DNA from: Planctomycetia bacterium
GTDB lineage: Bacteria > Planctomycetota > Planctomycetia > Pirellulales > Thermoguttaceae
Assembly: GCA_030527185.1 (NCBI GenBank)
Contig: JAUNBF010000041.1
Location: 1-33,764, forward strand
Direction: 5' to 3'
Length of the DNA: 33,764 nt
Position numbers and translations under genes: made by a program. This document shows positions 24,801 to 32,645 of the stretch, piece by piece (position 1 is the stretch's first letter; every line of letters starts with the position of its first letter). The notes under the pieces are model-generated. The model saw nothing but the letters and a program-made list of their open reading frames with translations, did not search any database and was not told the DNA's origin.

Positions 24801-26460
24801 TTTCGACGGGACGTTCCCGTGGGTCGCGTATTTCCAGTGCCGCGGAGAGAATCAACACCTCCGTCAGCACATTTTCCCGCGGATTTTGCCGTCCCTCCTC
24901 CATGGCAAAGAGAATCATCCGCCCAATTCGGGGATCGACTGGAATCTGGCTCAATTGCTTCCCCAGTGGCGTCAGTTTGCCATCTCCCGACGGCTGCGTC
25001 AGGGCTTGCAACTCAAAAAGCGTCTTGTAACCGTCCCGAATCGTCGCTGGTTTCGGAGCATCCAGAAAGGGAAACGTTTCGACACGTCCCAAATTCAGCA
25101 TTTTCGTCTGCAAAATCACCGACGCCAGATTCGTTCGCTGGATTTCCGGCATGGTGTACATTTCCCGCGAACGATAATCCTCTTCCGAATAAAGCCGAAC
25201 GCAAATTCCTGGCCCGATACGTCCGCAACGCCCTTTGCGCTGGTCTGCCGAGGCCTGCGAAATGGGTTCGATCGGAAGTCGCTGCGTTTTCGTCCGTGCC
25301 GAATAACGACTGATTCGAGCCGTTCCCGTGTCGATCACGTAACGAATCCCCGGCACCGTCACCGACGACTCCGCCACGTTCGTCGCCAACACCAAACGCC
25401 GTTTTTTCCCCGTCTGGAAAATCTTCTGCTGCATGGCTGCCGGAAGTCGGGCATACAACGGCAGAATATCGACCGTTTCATTCTTGAAAAAGCCACGTTG
25501 CCGACGTTGCTGTTCCCCCTGCAATAGGTGAACCATCTCGTGAATATCCCGTTCCGTCGGAAGAAAAATCAGAATGTCGCCCCGTTCTTCCAGCGAAAGC
25601 GTCTCGATCGCCTCCAAAATTCCTTGCTGAATGTCGCCATCCTGAAACGATTTTCCACCCGATTCCTCCTCATCGCCCAACGGCTGGTAAACCACCTCCA
25701 CCGGATACGTCCGCCCCGAAATTTCCAGAATCGGCACCCGACGCTGTTCCGTTTCAAAATGTGCCGCAAAACGTTGAGCGTCGATCGTGGCAGACGTGAT
25801 AATCACCTTCAAATCCGGGCGTTTCTCCACCAGACGGCGTAAAATCCCAATCAGAAAGTCGATATTCAGCGACCGTTCATGCGCTTCGTCGATAATAATG
25901 ACTTCGTACTGATTCAGAAAACGATCGTGCTGCGTCTCGGCCAGAAGCATTCCGTCCGTCATCAGTTTGACACACGTTTCCGGCGAAGTCTGATCCGTAA
26001 AGCGGATTTTGTACCCGACCAACTTCTCCGGCGAAATCAGCGTCTCCTCCGACGGCCACTGCTTCCCCTGCTTCAATTCCTCTCCCACTCGCGTGGCAAT
26101 CGAAATCGCGGCAATTCGCCGTGGCTGCGTGTGTGCAATCCGTTTGCGAATCCCCAGCCCCTGCTCCAGACAGATTTTCGGCAACTGCGTCGATTTTCCC
26201 GACCCGGTTTCGCCGCACAGAACGACCACCTGATTTTCCCGAATCGCACGGGCAATCTCCTCCCGGTGAGCGGACACAGGAAGATTCTCGTCGTAAACCA
26301 TCGCGGGAATGCTCCGTTTACGCCGTTCGATAACCTCTCTGGAAGAAGTTTGGCTCTTTTGAGAAAAAAAAGGGGAAAAAGAACCGCGGGATTCCTTTTC
26401 CCCCTGCTTTATGGCTGGACGATCAGATGTGCGTCCGTGAGGAGAGGGTTTATTCATCAT
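21889..26460 (-). CDS. hrpA: ATP-dependent RNA helicase HrpA (DEAH box)
   Basis: The product has 1523 residues from the ATG at 26460, longer than E. coli HrpA (about 1300). Helicase motifs are complete: GETGSGKST (83-91), TQPRRIAA, DEAH (191-194), SATI (223-226), TNVAESSVTVPGIRYVIDTG and QRKGRCGRIGPG. A winged-helix and ratchet-like region, an OB-like region and a C-terminal DUF3418-like half follow. Extra low-complexity segments at about 693-750 (Gly/Lys/Pro) and 960-1020 (Pro/Glu) explain much of the added length. I chose MMNKPS at 26460 because it overlaps the end of the small upstream gene by 11 nt; an ATG at 26526 would lie deep inside that gene. The product unwinds RNA and in E. coli helps rescue stalled ribosomes. 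Confidence 0.92.
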   Translation of the reverse strand: MMNKPSPHGRTSDRPAIKQGEKESRGSFSPFFSQKSQTSSREVIERRKRSIPAMVYDENLPVSAHREEIARAIRENQVVVLCGETGSGKSTQLPKICLEQGLGIRKRIAHTQPRRIAAISIATRVGEELKQGKQWPSEETLISPEKLVGYKIRFTDQTSPETCVKLMTDGMLLAETQHDRFLNQYEVIIIDEAHERSLNIDFLIGILRRLVEKRPDLKVIITSATIDAQRFAAHFETEQRRVPILEISGRTYPVEVVYQPLGDEEESGGKSFQDGDIQQGILEAIETLSLEERGDILIFLPTERDIHEMVHLLQGEQQRRQRGFFKNETVDILPLYARLPAAMQQKIFQTGKKRRLVLATNVAESSVTVPGIRYVIDTGTARISRYSARTKTQRLPIEPISQASADQRKGRCGRIGPGICVRLYSEEDYRSREMYTMPEIQRTNLASVILQTKMLNLGRVETFPFLDAPKPATIRDGYKTLFELQALTQPSGDGKLTPLGKQLSQIPVDPRIGRMILFAMEEGRQNPRENVLTEVLILSAALEIRDPRERPVEKQAAADAAHQIFLDSRSDFLALLKIWDTYHQWKRKLTRNQLQKACRQNFLSWNRMREWIDVYHQLREWVEQALRQQKTPRLLHGDATQIVSPDLFGEKYAPIHRALLSGLLSNLGNKSPTSQEYLVGGGGKSFLWPGSGLAKQVSGNGGKMVAEPEKSVAERPRHAPKAGVRYWGKKTPASGETESISEATPPVPAKKTLPAWVMAAEMVETSKRFLRTLAEVESDWIEPLAEHLVSRSYSDPHWSKQNNTVMVYEKVTLFGLVVVPRRRIPYGPIAPAASREIFIQQGLVEGNWRSNAPFYQHNQDLWQHLQQVQAKLRKYDFLPNPLKIYDFYDQRIPLEVVDHGTMEKWLHALKRGEARGAGNLSGEETLESLKMRESDLLNESVEETLEERFPDFLPGRTEVVLRKTAPKMPEKEPESEEFSPPTQELRLFGQTAPLLKKRPVRKQTVSAPPPPSVEISPPILSRSFPLEYHFEPGETTDGVMLHATLETVHQIDPQQLEWGIPGFLEERIAALIKSLPREVRRKLIPAPDTARAIAARIPFGEGRFRTVLANELTRLAGEIIREKDLDLQRIPESLQVNVCVKDTAGKVMVQSRDFQTVLKSVGNQTVSEQILPADNTWNRPGLTSWNFGDLPICVETTGATGEAIPAYPMLEDEGASVALRLATSPFHAETTTRRGITRLFRIHARRELTQQAQWLPGLAEMQVQARSFTQKHHLSLVETVGDLLAHGALEPDGFPALSDMPSLLREIPRTRGEFEKLCKTARGRIPIIVQEVTAPLQHLWKAYAEAIQAVESLYSKPQTRKKEPLQLGKLSLTTFSQEPSADEKRPIHEWFRPILEDVEKQLERLMPRDFLLTTSWKYAQHFPRYLRGIRVRLETLLNSNAGMQNARTRGQEQMAELAAFQKRYETLAENYRLRQLEEPQLEAFRWLLEEYRISLFAQKLGTSHPVSAQRLEKMLKLLEEKES

Positions 26461-26677
26461 TTTCCATCGTGATTCCACGTCCCAGACGTTTGCGCAACGC
26501 CGGTTTGGCGGAAGACTCAATAACATTCATCGGAGGATTTTCCACCGAGGCATACGCCAGAAGCTGTTCCCGGATTTTATCCTGTTCCACCGGCGTTCCC
26601 AGATGATCGACCGCATCCGCGACACCTTCCAACACAGAGCGTTTCACTCCCTGACGAATCCAATCAAAAAAATTCAT
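26450..26677 (-). CDS. Small hypothetical protein upstream of hrpA
   Basis: The product has 75 residues, starting MNFFDWIRQGVKRSVLEGV and ending in ITMENDE. The ATG at 26677 has AGGACAGGA just upstream and a promoter at 26742-26770, so it is probably a real gene. It overlaps hrpA by 11 nt and is likely co-transcribed with it. The sequence is mixed amphipathic helix with no signal peptide or known motif. From memory, small proteins with similar N-termini occur in other planctomycetes, but I cannot assign a function. Confidence 0.7.
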   Translation of the reverse strand: MNFFDWIRQGVKRSVLEGVADAVDHLGTPVEQDKIREQLLAYASVENPPMNVIESSAKPALRKRLGRGITMENDE

Positions 26678-26741
26678 GTTCCTGTCCTTTTCTTCCTTGA
26701 TAGGAGGTTGTTCAAACTCGATTGTCCCAAATCGTGGTCTT

Positions 26742-26770
26742 ATTCTAACAAACTTTTCCTCCTTTGTAAA
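26742..26770 (-). promoter_or_regulatory. Sigma70-type promoter of the small gene-hrpA operon
   Basis: On the minus strand TTTACA (26770-26765) and TAGAAT (26747-26742) are 17 bp apart, each one base from consensus. The leader would be about 58 nt. NTase-HEPN copy 3, overlapping hrpA, would belong to the same transcript. Confidence 0.55.
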
Positions 26771-26836
26771 GAGGATTTTCCACTCTTTTGAAAATTTTTC
26801 AAAGGATTTTGGTCGGGTATGGTAAAATGGCAATAC

Positions 26837-26852
26837 TGGTAAAATTTTACCA
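26837..26852. repeat. Perfect 16-bp palindrome
   Basis: TGGTAAAATTTTACCA is fully symmetrical, and a further half-site, TGGTAAAAT, lies just upstream at about 26820-26828. It lies between the GDPD fusion gene and the promoter of the small gene. It has no loop, so an operator is more likely than a terminator. Confidence 0.45.
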
Positions 26853-26875
26853 CCCTGACTCGAAGGCCAACGGGG

Positions 26876-29596
26876 TTACTTTCCGCGAGAATTTCGGCAA
26901 TCCAATATTTCCCGCAACGTTTTCGGCACGTCGGTATAAATCCGCGTCACTCCCCTATCCAGCAGCTCTGCCATTTTTTGCGGGTCGTTCACCGTCCAGG
27001 CCCCCACCTGAAAACCCGCTTTCTGAATTTGGGCGACTTTTTCCGGTGTCACGTCCTGATAGTGCAAAACCAACGCATCAAAACCATGTTCTTTCGCAAA
27101 AATCAGGTCTTTTTCAATATCGCTACGGCACCTGTCCCAGAAAACGGGAATTTCCGGCTCCAATTCCTTCACACGAGCCATGAAACGGGCATTGCCATCG
27201 TTGAAACCGACCCATTTTTGAGCATTTTTTTCCCGTATCAGGGCGATCACTTCGTCCACACAGTCGCATTTCGGCTGAATCGACAAACGGGCTTTCCGGT
27301 GCTGTAAAATCAGATCGATCGCCTCTTCCAGCAAAACAATTTTCTGAACCGGACAATTTTCCAGCGTCAACCCATGCCGTTGCCGGAATTTTTCGGCCAA
27401 ATCGAGCTGGCACAATTCCGCGTAGGTGGAATCGGTCACTTTTTTCTCCACGGAACAATACCTCTTGGTGGTCGGATCATGAATCAGTACCAGTTTTTTA
27501 TCGGCGGTCAGGTAAACATCCGTTTCCACCCAATCCGCTCCCAACGCAATGGCCGAACGAAAGGCTGGAAGAGAATTTTCCGGGAAAGCGAGCGAATCTC
27601 CCCGATGAGCCGTGATTCCATTTTCCGGCGTTTGCGCCATTCCATACGCTGGCAGAAAAAGGGTGCCCAAAAGAAACGTCTTTGTCAAAAAGGAGGTGGA
27701 AAACCGTTTCCGAAAACCCACATAACCGAGGAATCCTGCCAACAACAATACCCAAGTGGCTGGTTCAGGAACTTTGGCGGAATCGAGCGAAAGCGTGACG
27801 CCGGTGGGAGTGAGCGAGTATTGCCAGATGTCCTGAATCCGCCCCTGTGCGACACCCGTGCTGTACAATTCGGAAAAAGCAAGCCCGGAAGTGGTTTCCC
27901 AATTCAAGGTATAGGTGACATCCCGGTGGAGAATTTCATCCAGAAGAATTGCCAGTTCCGCGTTTTCATCCCAGTACAGATTTCCCATCACCTCTCCCGT
28001 AAACGATTCTGTCTGGTTGGAAAAATCGACGACAAAACGACCCGAAACATCCAGATTCGGCACACTCCCCTGAAGAATCAGTGTGCCTGCTTCCGCCACT
28101 ACGATATCCGAAGCGAGAGAACTTCCCGACGCCATTTTCAATGTCCCTTCCGAAACGGTCGTCCCTCCTGTAAAAGTCTGTTTTCCCGCGATCGTCCACT
28201 GATTGTCCCCCACCTTTTCCAGACTGAGTTTTTTATTGCCAGCTTCCACGATCGAACCATAATAGATATTCTCTTCATCGGAAATGAGGGTTTGTCCGTC
28301 TGTTCCGACTTTCAAATGAATCGATGCACCGTCGGCAGAGCCTGAACTGGATGTCAGGTTGGCATAACCGATCACACCCCCCAACTCAAAAGTCGAGAGA
28401 GTATTGGCACTTCGAGCAATGAAAGCCAAACCCTGATTACGTGATGTTGTGGTTCCTGGCACAGTCGCGGGGCCAGCATCGTAAAGAGCGGTCGCGGAGG
28501 TACTTTGAACCGTACCATCCGCTTTGCTTAAAAATTCAATCCAACGCGGCGACGTGTTGCGTATCGTTCCGTGAAAATCGCTGAAATTGCTGTAAAGTTG
28601 CAATTTGCCGAGCGAGGTGTCGTGTACAATCGTTCCAGAACCCTTGAAAACCACACTTTCTCCAACGGATTTGTCTCCAACCGTATCCAGAAAAAGCGTT
28701 CCGCCTTCCGCCACCGTCAGGGGGGTATTGTCCGTAATGTTCCAGGCAGTGTTACCGTTGTACTGGTAGGAAAGTGTCCCTTGCGAGTTGACCTGAATTC
28801 CACCTGCGGCGGGGAGGGAAGTGCCGGAAACCACGAGCGTCCCACCGGAAACAATCGTTCCTCCTGTCCAGTTCTTGTTTGAACCTGTCAGTGTCCAGGT
28901 ATTACTCCCCACTTTTTCGATCTGAATTTTGGCCGTATAACTGGAATAATTCCCCTGTCCCTTTTCTTCATTGATGGAGCCGGAAAAAACATTGTCTGCC
29001 GAAGAAGGCGTGGCGGAATCGTTGCCGATTTGCAGTTTTAAGTTTGTTTTGCTGAAGGCACTGCTGATGACTTGTCCCGTTCCTGTCAGGGTACCCAGTC
29101 GAAACGTTCGGTAATCGTCGCCAGTTTGCGTCAGAAATGTCGTACCACGGTCGGAAGAATCGGTCCAGAAAGCAAACCCTTGCCCTGTCGTGTTGCTGTG
29201 GAAGCGAACGCCGGACGCATCCCCGATTCCCGTCGAATTTGCCATACTCGTAATGGGGCCAGACGTAACCTCAATCCAACGATTGTAATCGTTCTGAATG
29301 GTGCCCGCAAACTTGGACAAGTCGCCGTAAAGCGTGAGTTTATGACTACCATTGGCATTGTGAATCAACGTTCCTGTGCCGGTGACGGGGGAATTGATGT
29401 TGACCTGTCCGGTACAGTAAAACGTCGTCTCTCCTGAAACCGCCAACGGATCGCTGGCACTTCCCGTAATCGTGCCGGAACCGGTATACGTTCGGGTTCC
29501 TTCGTCCCATGAAATCGTGGTGGGAATCGTGGCTCCCCAGGCGACACTCCCCAACAATCCACCGAGGAGTCCCATTAAAATGACTTTTTTACACAT
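26876..29596 (-). CDS. Beta-repeat PEP-CTERM protein fused to glycerophosphodiester phosphodiesterase
   Basis: The protein has 906 residues. A signal peptide (1-21) is followed by a beta-rich passenger with two autotransporter-associated repeats: WTLTGSNKNWTGGTIVSGGT near 234-253 and WTIAGKQTFTGGTTVSEGT near 467-485. Residues 609-632 are a complete PEP-CTERM sorting signal: VPEPATW, a hydrophobic helix, then RKR. Unusually, the frame continues into a second signal-peptide-like stretch (about 637-654, ending AYGMAQ) and a GDPD domain (659-900) with the catalytic HRG, PEN, ETD and HD motifs. GDPD enzymes cleave glycerophosphodiesters to glycerol 3-phosphate and an alcohol. AAAGGG lies upstream of the ATG. 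It is probably co-transcribed with the DUF1559 gene 40 bp upstream. It is either a true fusion or two genes joined by loss of a stop codon. Confidence 0.85.
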   Translation of the reverse strand: MCKKVILMGLLGGLLGSVAWGATIPTTISWDEGTRTYTGSGTITGSASDPLAVSGETTFYCTGQVNINSPVTGTGTLIHNANGSHKLTLYGDLSKFAGTIQNDYNRWIEVTSGPITSMANSTGIGDASGVRFHSNTTGQGFAFWTDSSDRGTTFLTQTGDDYRTFRLGTLTGTGQVISSAFSKTNLKLQIGNDSATPSSADNVFSGSINEEKGQGNYSSYTAKIQIEKVGSNTWTLTGSNKNWTGGTIVSGGTLVVSGTSLPAAGGIQVNSQGTLSYQYNGNTAWNITDNTPLTVAEGGTLFLDTVGDKSVGESVVFKGSGTIVHDTSLGKLQLYSNFSDFHGTIRNTSPRWIEFLSKADGTVQSTSATALYDAGPATVPGTTTSRNQGLAFIARSANTLSTFELGGVIGYANLTSSSGSADGASIHLKVGTDGQTLISDEENIYYGSIVEAGNKKLSLEKVGDNQWTIAGKQTFTGGTTVSEGTLKMASGSSLASDIVVAEAGTLILQGSVPNLDVSGRFVVDFSNQTESFTGEVMGNLYWDENAELAILLDEILHRDVTYTLNWETTSGLAFSELYSTGVAQGRIQDIWQYSLTPTGVTLSLDSAKVPEPATWVLLLAGFLGYVGFRKRFSTSFLTKTFLLGTLFLPAYGMAQTPENGITAHRGDSLAFPENSLPAFRSAIALGADWVETDVYLTADKKLVLIHDPTTKRYCSVEKKVTDSTYAELCQLDLAEKFRQRHGLTLENCPVQKIVLLEEAIDLILQHRKARLSIQPKCDCVDEVIALIREKNAQKWVGFNDGNARFMARVKELEPEIPVFWDRCRSDIEKDLIFAKEHGFDALVLHYQDVTPEKVAQIQKAGFQVGAWTVNDPQKMAELLDRGVTRIYTDVPKTLREILDCRNSRGK

Positions 29597-29636
29597 ATTT
29601 TTGCCCTTTCATGAATTTGGATAGGGGGTGATTCGA

Positions 29637-30701
29637 TTATTCCCACAAAGTGGACGCGACTTTGCCATCCGAACGGCTTCCCTTGCAATAATGTACTTCC
29701 GGTGCTATCTGATAACTGACACGTTGAACCGAAGCGTCGCACATCGCCATGCCAAAAGCTCCCGCGTGGACACTGCCAAAACCCATGCAATACGTCGATT
29801 CGGAAAGTCCGTCCCGATCCTGCATCGGACGAAATGCGGTCGTGCCATCCACCCATTGGCTGTTGCTGTTGTAACTTCCTGTGTAGGTCGTGCGGAGGCA
29901 ATCCCGGTCGCCTCCTGTAAAAAGGGAGTAATCATCCGCCGATGTCTGGTCGCATTTCTCGTAGTACGTCGGAACCATGAATTTCTCTCCCAACAAATAC
30001 GTATTGGTCGTGCCGTCGCGAATGTCGCTGAATTGCGTTCGTGAGAGAAAATAAAGAATCCCCGTGTGCGTCGAACTGTAATCCGGCCAGGTTGAGGTCT
30101 CATACGTTTTCAACTCCGAAACCGACGGTTTTTCGTGTACTGGAGCCTGATTCACGCCGATTCCACTCTGCGTTCCATGACCCACATTTCCCGCATAATC
30201 GGTTTTGTTACACCCCAACGAAGCCACCAGTTTGAAATTGACTTTCGGGCGGTCTTTCGTCGGATAAATTTTCGCGCTACGCCGGGAAGGACAGTGAAAA
30301 ACATTCACCGGAGTCGTCAGCAACGTCTGCATTCCCACGTTGGAAGGGTCTTGCTTCTGCGAGGCGGTATAACCATCCGTGGGGAGCTGATACAGAGCAT
30401 TCTGCTCCAACATCGGCAAAATCGTATAGCACCACGAACCGGGCTGTTTGTACCCCATCCCATTTTCCGGGTCGCCGCTCCAGTTGAATCCCCAACCCCC
30501 CGACGGAAAGTGTCCCGTCGTCGCCTCCACATTCAGACAGGCCAACGCCAGGTTGCGAAGGTTGTTACTACACTGCATTTGCCGAGCCGCCTCCCGTGCC
30601 TGTTGCACTGCCGGAAGGAGCAGCCCCACCAACATTCCAATGATGGCAATCACGACGAGTAATTCCACAAGCGTAAAACCGTTTCGTCTCGAATAACGCA
30701 T
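29637..30701 (-). CDS. DUF1559 protein with prepilin-type N-terminus
   Basis: The protein has 354 residues. The N-terminus RRNGFTLVELLVVIAIIGML is a type IV pilin-like cleavage and methylation signal (cut after G8, methylated F9), followed by LLPAVQQAREAARQMQCSNNLRNL, the hallmark of planctomycete DUF1559 proteins. The C-terminal part has the usual FGSVHAGAFGMAMCDASVQ segment. These proteins are greatly expanded in planctomycetes and are taken to form pseudopilin-like exported structures; individual functions are unknown. The start has AAGGAG upstream. A consensus promoter at 31007-31035 would give a leader of about 300 nt. It precedes the PEP-CTERM/GDPD gene by 40 bp. Confidence 0.93.
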   Translation of the reverse strand: MRYSRRNGFTLVELLVVIAIIGMLVGLLLPAVQQAREAARQMQCSNNLRNLALACLNVEATTGHFPSGGWGFNWSGDPENGMGYKQPGSWCYTILPMLEQNALYQLPTDGYTASQKQDPSNVGMQTLLTTPVNVFHCPSRRSAKIYPTKDRPKVNFKLVASLGCNKTDYAGNVGHGTQSGIGVNQAPVHEKPSVSELKTYETSTWPDYSSTHTGILYFLSRTQFSDIRDGTTNTYLLGEKFMVPTYYEKCDQTSADDYSLFTGGDRDCLRTTYTGSYNSNSQWVDGTTAFRPMQDRDGLSESTYCMGFGSVHAGAFGMAMCDASVQRVSYQIAPEVHYCKGSRSDGKVASTLWE

Positions 30702-30902
30702 GGTCTCTTCTCCTTTTATGAAAATACCCCAAAAGGATAACCTATCCCCATTGAATTTCTATGAGAAAACCATTTCGTTTTGGTAAGATTGGGAATAAAT
30801 TTTAACTTGACAGAAGATGATATGGGAAAAGATGCCTTGAAAACAATAGAAATAGAGGAAAATCTTGAAAATGCTACTTTGAAAAGAAAGTTTCCTAATT
30901 TA

Positions 30903-30913
30903 CCCCCCCCCCC
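30903..30913. repeat. Eleven-base C homopolymer
   Basis: An uninterrupted run of 11 C lies in the leader of the DUF1559 gene. Such tracts are prone to slippage and also to sequencing error. Confidence 0.8.
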
Positions 30914-31006
30914 GGTTTTAAAACGTTGCGGACAACCCAATGCGTACTTTTCATGATACATGTCCTTTTTGAAAAATATAGAAAATATCGCCAAAAACTA
31001 TTTTTC

Positions 31007-31035
31007 ATTATACTTTGGCAAATTTCCCATGTCAA
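31007..31035 (-). promoter_or_regulatory. Perfect consensus sigma70 promoter
   Basis: On the minus strand TTGACA (31035-31030), a 17-bp spacer and TATAAT (31012-31007) match the consensus at every position. Transcription from about 31000 would run toward the DUF1559 gene with a leader of about 300 nt, or produce a separate small RNA. Confidence 0.75.
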
Positions 31036-31088
31036 GTACCTATTTTAAAATTTAGTGGAAAAAACCCAAAATTTTGGATTCATTCCAC

Positions 31089-31115
31089 AAAGCCCCTCCC
31101 AAAGGAAGAGGCTTT
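31089..31115 (-). terminator. Hairpin downstream of the cupin gene
   Basis: A 12-bp stem (two G-U pairs on the minus strand) with a 3-nt loop starts 18 bp after the cupin stop codon. The plus-strand side is followed by a T-rich tract; the minus-strand side is not. It shares its AAGCCCCT core with two other hairpins in the window. Confidence 0.45.
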
Positions 31116-31132
31116 CTTTCGTTTTCAGAAAA

Positions 31133-32383
31133 CTATTTCGGCAATCGGGACGGATCGTGGGTGTCCGGGCCAAAGTAACGCAACCCGACCAACGGTTCGC
31201 AGCCGGTATTGACAATTTCCACACCTGCCGCAGCCGCTTCTGCCGTGATGAAGAACTCGTCGCAGGTCTCTTCGCCAAAGTGAATCATGACCGGCGTCTG
31301 GAGCGGCTGGCCGTTGATCGTTCCGCACCCCTGAACGCTGATCCAGGCACTGGCACCGGGGTCTTTCAGAAGACACCTGGCACCCGGCTCAATCGTCAAT
31401 TCTTTGGCTGTCACGAACTGGAAGCCGTCGCACGGTTTGTAGTCGATCCATCGATCGGTATAGCCGTCGCCACTGAACTCCTCATCCACCACCGGTTCCA
31501 TGTAGAAACTCTGCTTGAAGTACGGATCGACGTTCTTTTCCCAATCCAACTGACTGACGATAAATTCCAAATCCCGTTTTTTCTCTTCGGGAACGTCTTT
31601 GACCAACAAATCCCACGGCACTTCCCGACCTTCCACGACCGACTGGAACATCCCGAAAACATCGGAACCCCACTGCGGCTCATACGTACACAACGACCCC
31701 GGAGCGTGCAACACTCCCGGCGGAACGCACCAGCCCGTCCCTCGCTTCAGGCGATACGCGGCGGAGAGATCGAGAATACCATTGTCCCCCTTGTCCCAAT
31801 TGGCCAGACATTGGATGACATCCTCTTTCGTCGTGCCGGGATTCAGGCCGAAAAACGTGTAGTCGAAATGATTTTCCGCGGCGTTCAGTTGCGGTGGGAA
31901 ATAATACGATTCCGGCTTGCCATCCTGCCCGGTCAACTTGGCGAACTCCTCCGACTGGTGCATGTGGTGAGGAATCGGTCCGGCATTGTCGAAAAACTTG
32001 GAGTAGCACGGCCAACGGTTGTATTTATCCCAAATCGCCTTGCCAACGACCCGTCCCTGCAATTCACTCACCGCGTCGCGCAGCAGAAAACGTTCCCCTT
32101 CAAAAACGCACCAACTCAAACCTTCGTCCCAGGTACGTCCATCGTTCATCGCTTCGGTGGTGGAAGAAAACCATCGTTCGTCGATTCCGCCACGATGCAC
32201 CCCCAACGCATACCAGTCGGTGGGTGCCAGTTTAATCCGTTTTCCCGGATGCAAAAAATTTCTCGGAACCCAGTTGGGAGCCATGCGGAAAATTCCTTTT
32301 CCCGCGTCCAACGCCCGTTGGGCAATGGCGGCTACATTATCGCTGGCGACCGCAGTGGAACGATACATCGGATTGTCACTCAT
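31133..32383 (-). CDS. ManA-like cupin protein
   Basis: The product has 416 residues from the ATG at 32383, where GGAAGG lies upstream; the longer frame from 32866 is not supported. Two cupin regions are visible. The first has IPHHMHQSEEFA (His139, 140, 142 with a following Glu), and near residue 225 GWCVPPGVLHAPGS gives the PxGxxHAxG signature shared with type I mannose-6-phosphate isomerases. The C-terminal part has another beta-rich stretch (GARCLLKDPGASAWISVQG). There is no signal peptide, so it is cytoplasmic. A sugar-phosphate isomerase role is plausible but the protein may have a different substrate. It is preceded on the same strand by nadE, 262 bp away, so it probably has its own promoter. 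Confidence 0.75.
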   Translation of the reverse strand: MSDNPMYRSTAVASDNVAAIAQRALDAGKGIFRMAPNWVPRNFLHPGKRIKLAPTDWYALGVHRGGIDERWFSSTTEAMNDGRTWDEGLSWCVFEGERFLLRDAVSELQGRVVGKAIWDKYNRWPCYSKFFDNAGPIPHHMHQSEEFAKLTGQDGKPESYYFPPQLNAAENHFDYTFFGLNPGTTKEDVIQCLANWDKGDNGILDLSAAYRLKRGTGWCVPPGVLHAPGSLCTYEPQWGSDVFGMFQSVVEGREVPWDLLVKDVPEEKKRDLEFIVSQLDWEKNVDPYFKQSFYMEPVVDEEFSGDGYTDRWIDYKPCDGFQFVTAKELTIEPGARCLLKDPGASAWISVQGCGTINGQPLQTPVMIHFGEETCDEFFITAEAAAAGVEIVNTGCEPLVGLRYFGPDTHDPSRLPK

Positions 32384-32512
32384 TTTCAAACCCTTCCTGC
32401 TACTTACTCTCCTGATACACCCAAAAAAGCCATTCTCCAGAAAGTCCCTGGATATTTTTCCAAACGATGGAAAAAGCCTTTTCGACCTGATTCTTTTTCT
32501 TACTGTTCTTCT

Positions 32513-32541
32513 GTTGTACTCTTTTTCCCCGCTTCGTGCAA
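32513..32541 (-). promoter_or_regulatory. Possible promoter of the cupin gene
   Basis: On the minus strand TTGCAC (32541-32536) and TACAAC (32518-32513) are 17 bp apart. Both boxes are weak matches, so this is tentative. Confidence 0.3.
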
Positions 32542-32645
32542 GTGATGGGAAGCGGAAAAAAAAGTTTTTTTGTGAAAGAATTTGGAAAAAAATGGAAAAA
32601 CAGGCACATTCCCCGTAATTTGGAGGAGATTCGCCCCTCAAACTC

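Larger units (their letters stand above)
30702..31132. other. Intergenic leader with C/G homopolymer
   Basis: This 431-bp AT-rich region has no convincing protein gene. It contains the promoter at 31007-31035, an 11-base C run (30903-30913, G on the transcribed strand), the palindrome GTTTTAAAAC at 30915-30924 and the hairpin at 31089-31115. Short open frames crossing the G-run exist but change with its length and are not called. Confidence 0.6.

Noticed and set aside
26009..26526. ATG at 26526 as the hrpA start
   Set aside because: It lies well inside the upstream small gene and adds a segment without similarity to HrpA; the ATG at 26460 fits the gene overlap.
31055..32545. 496-codon plus-strand frame opposite the cupin gene
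   Set aside because: Antisense shadow; the cupin metal motifs lie on the minus strand.
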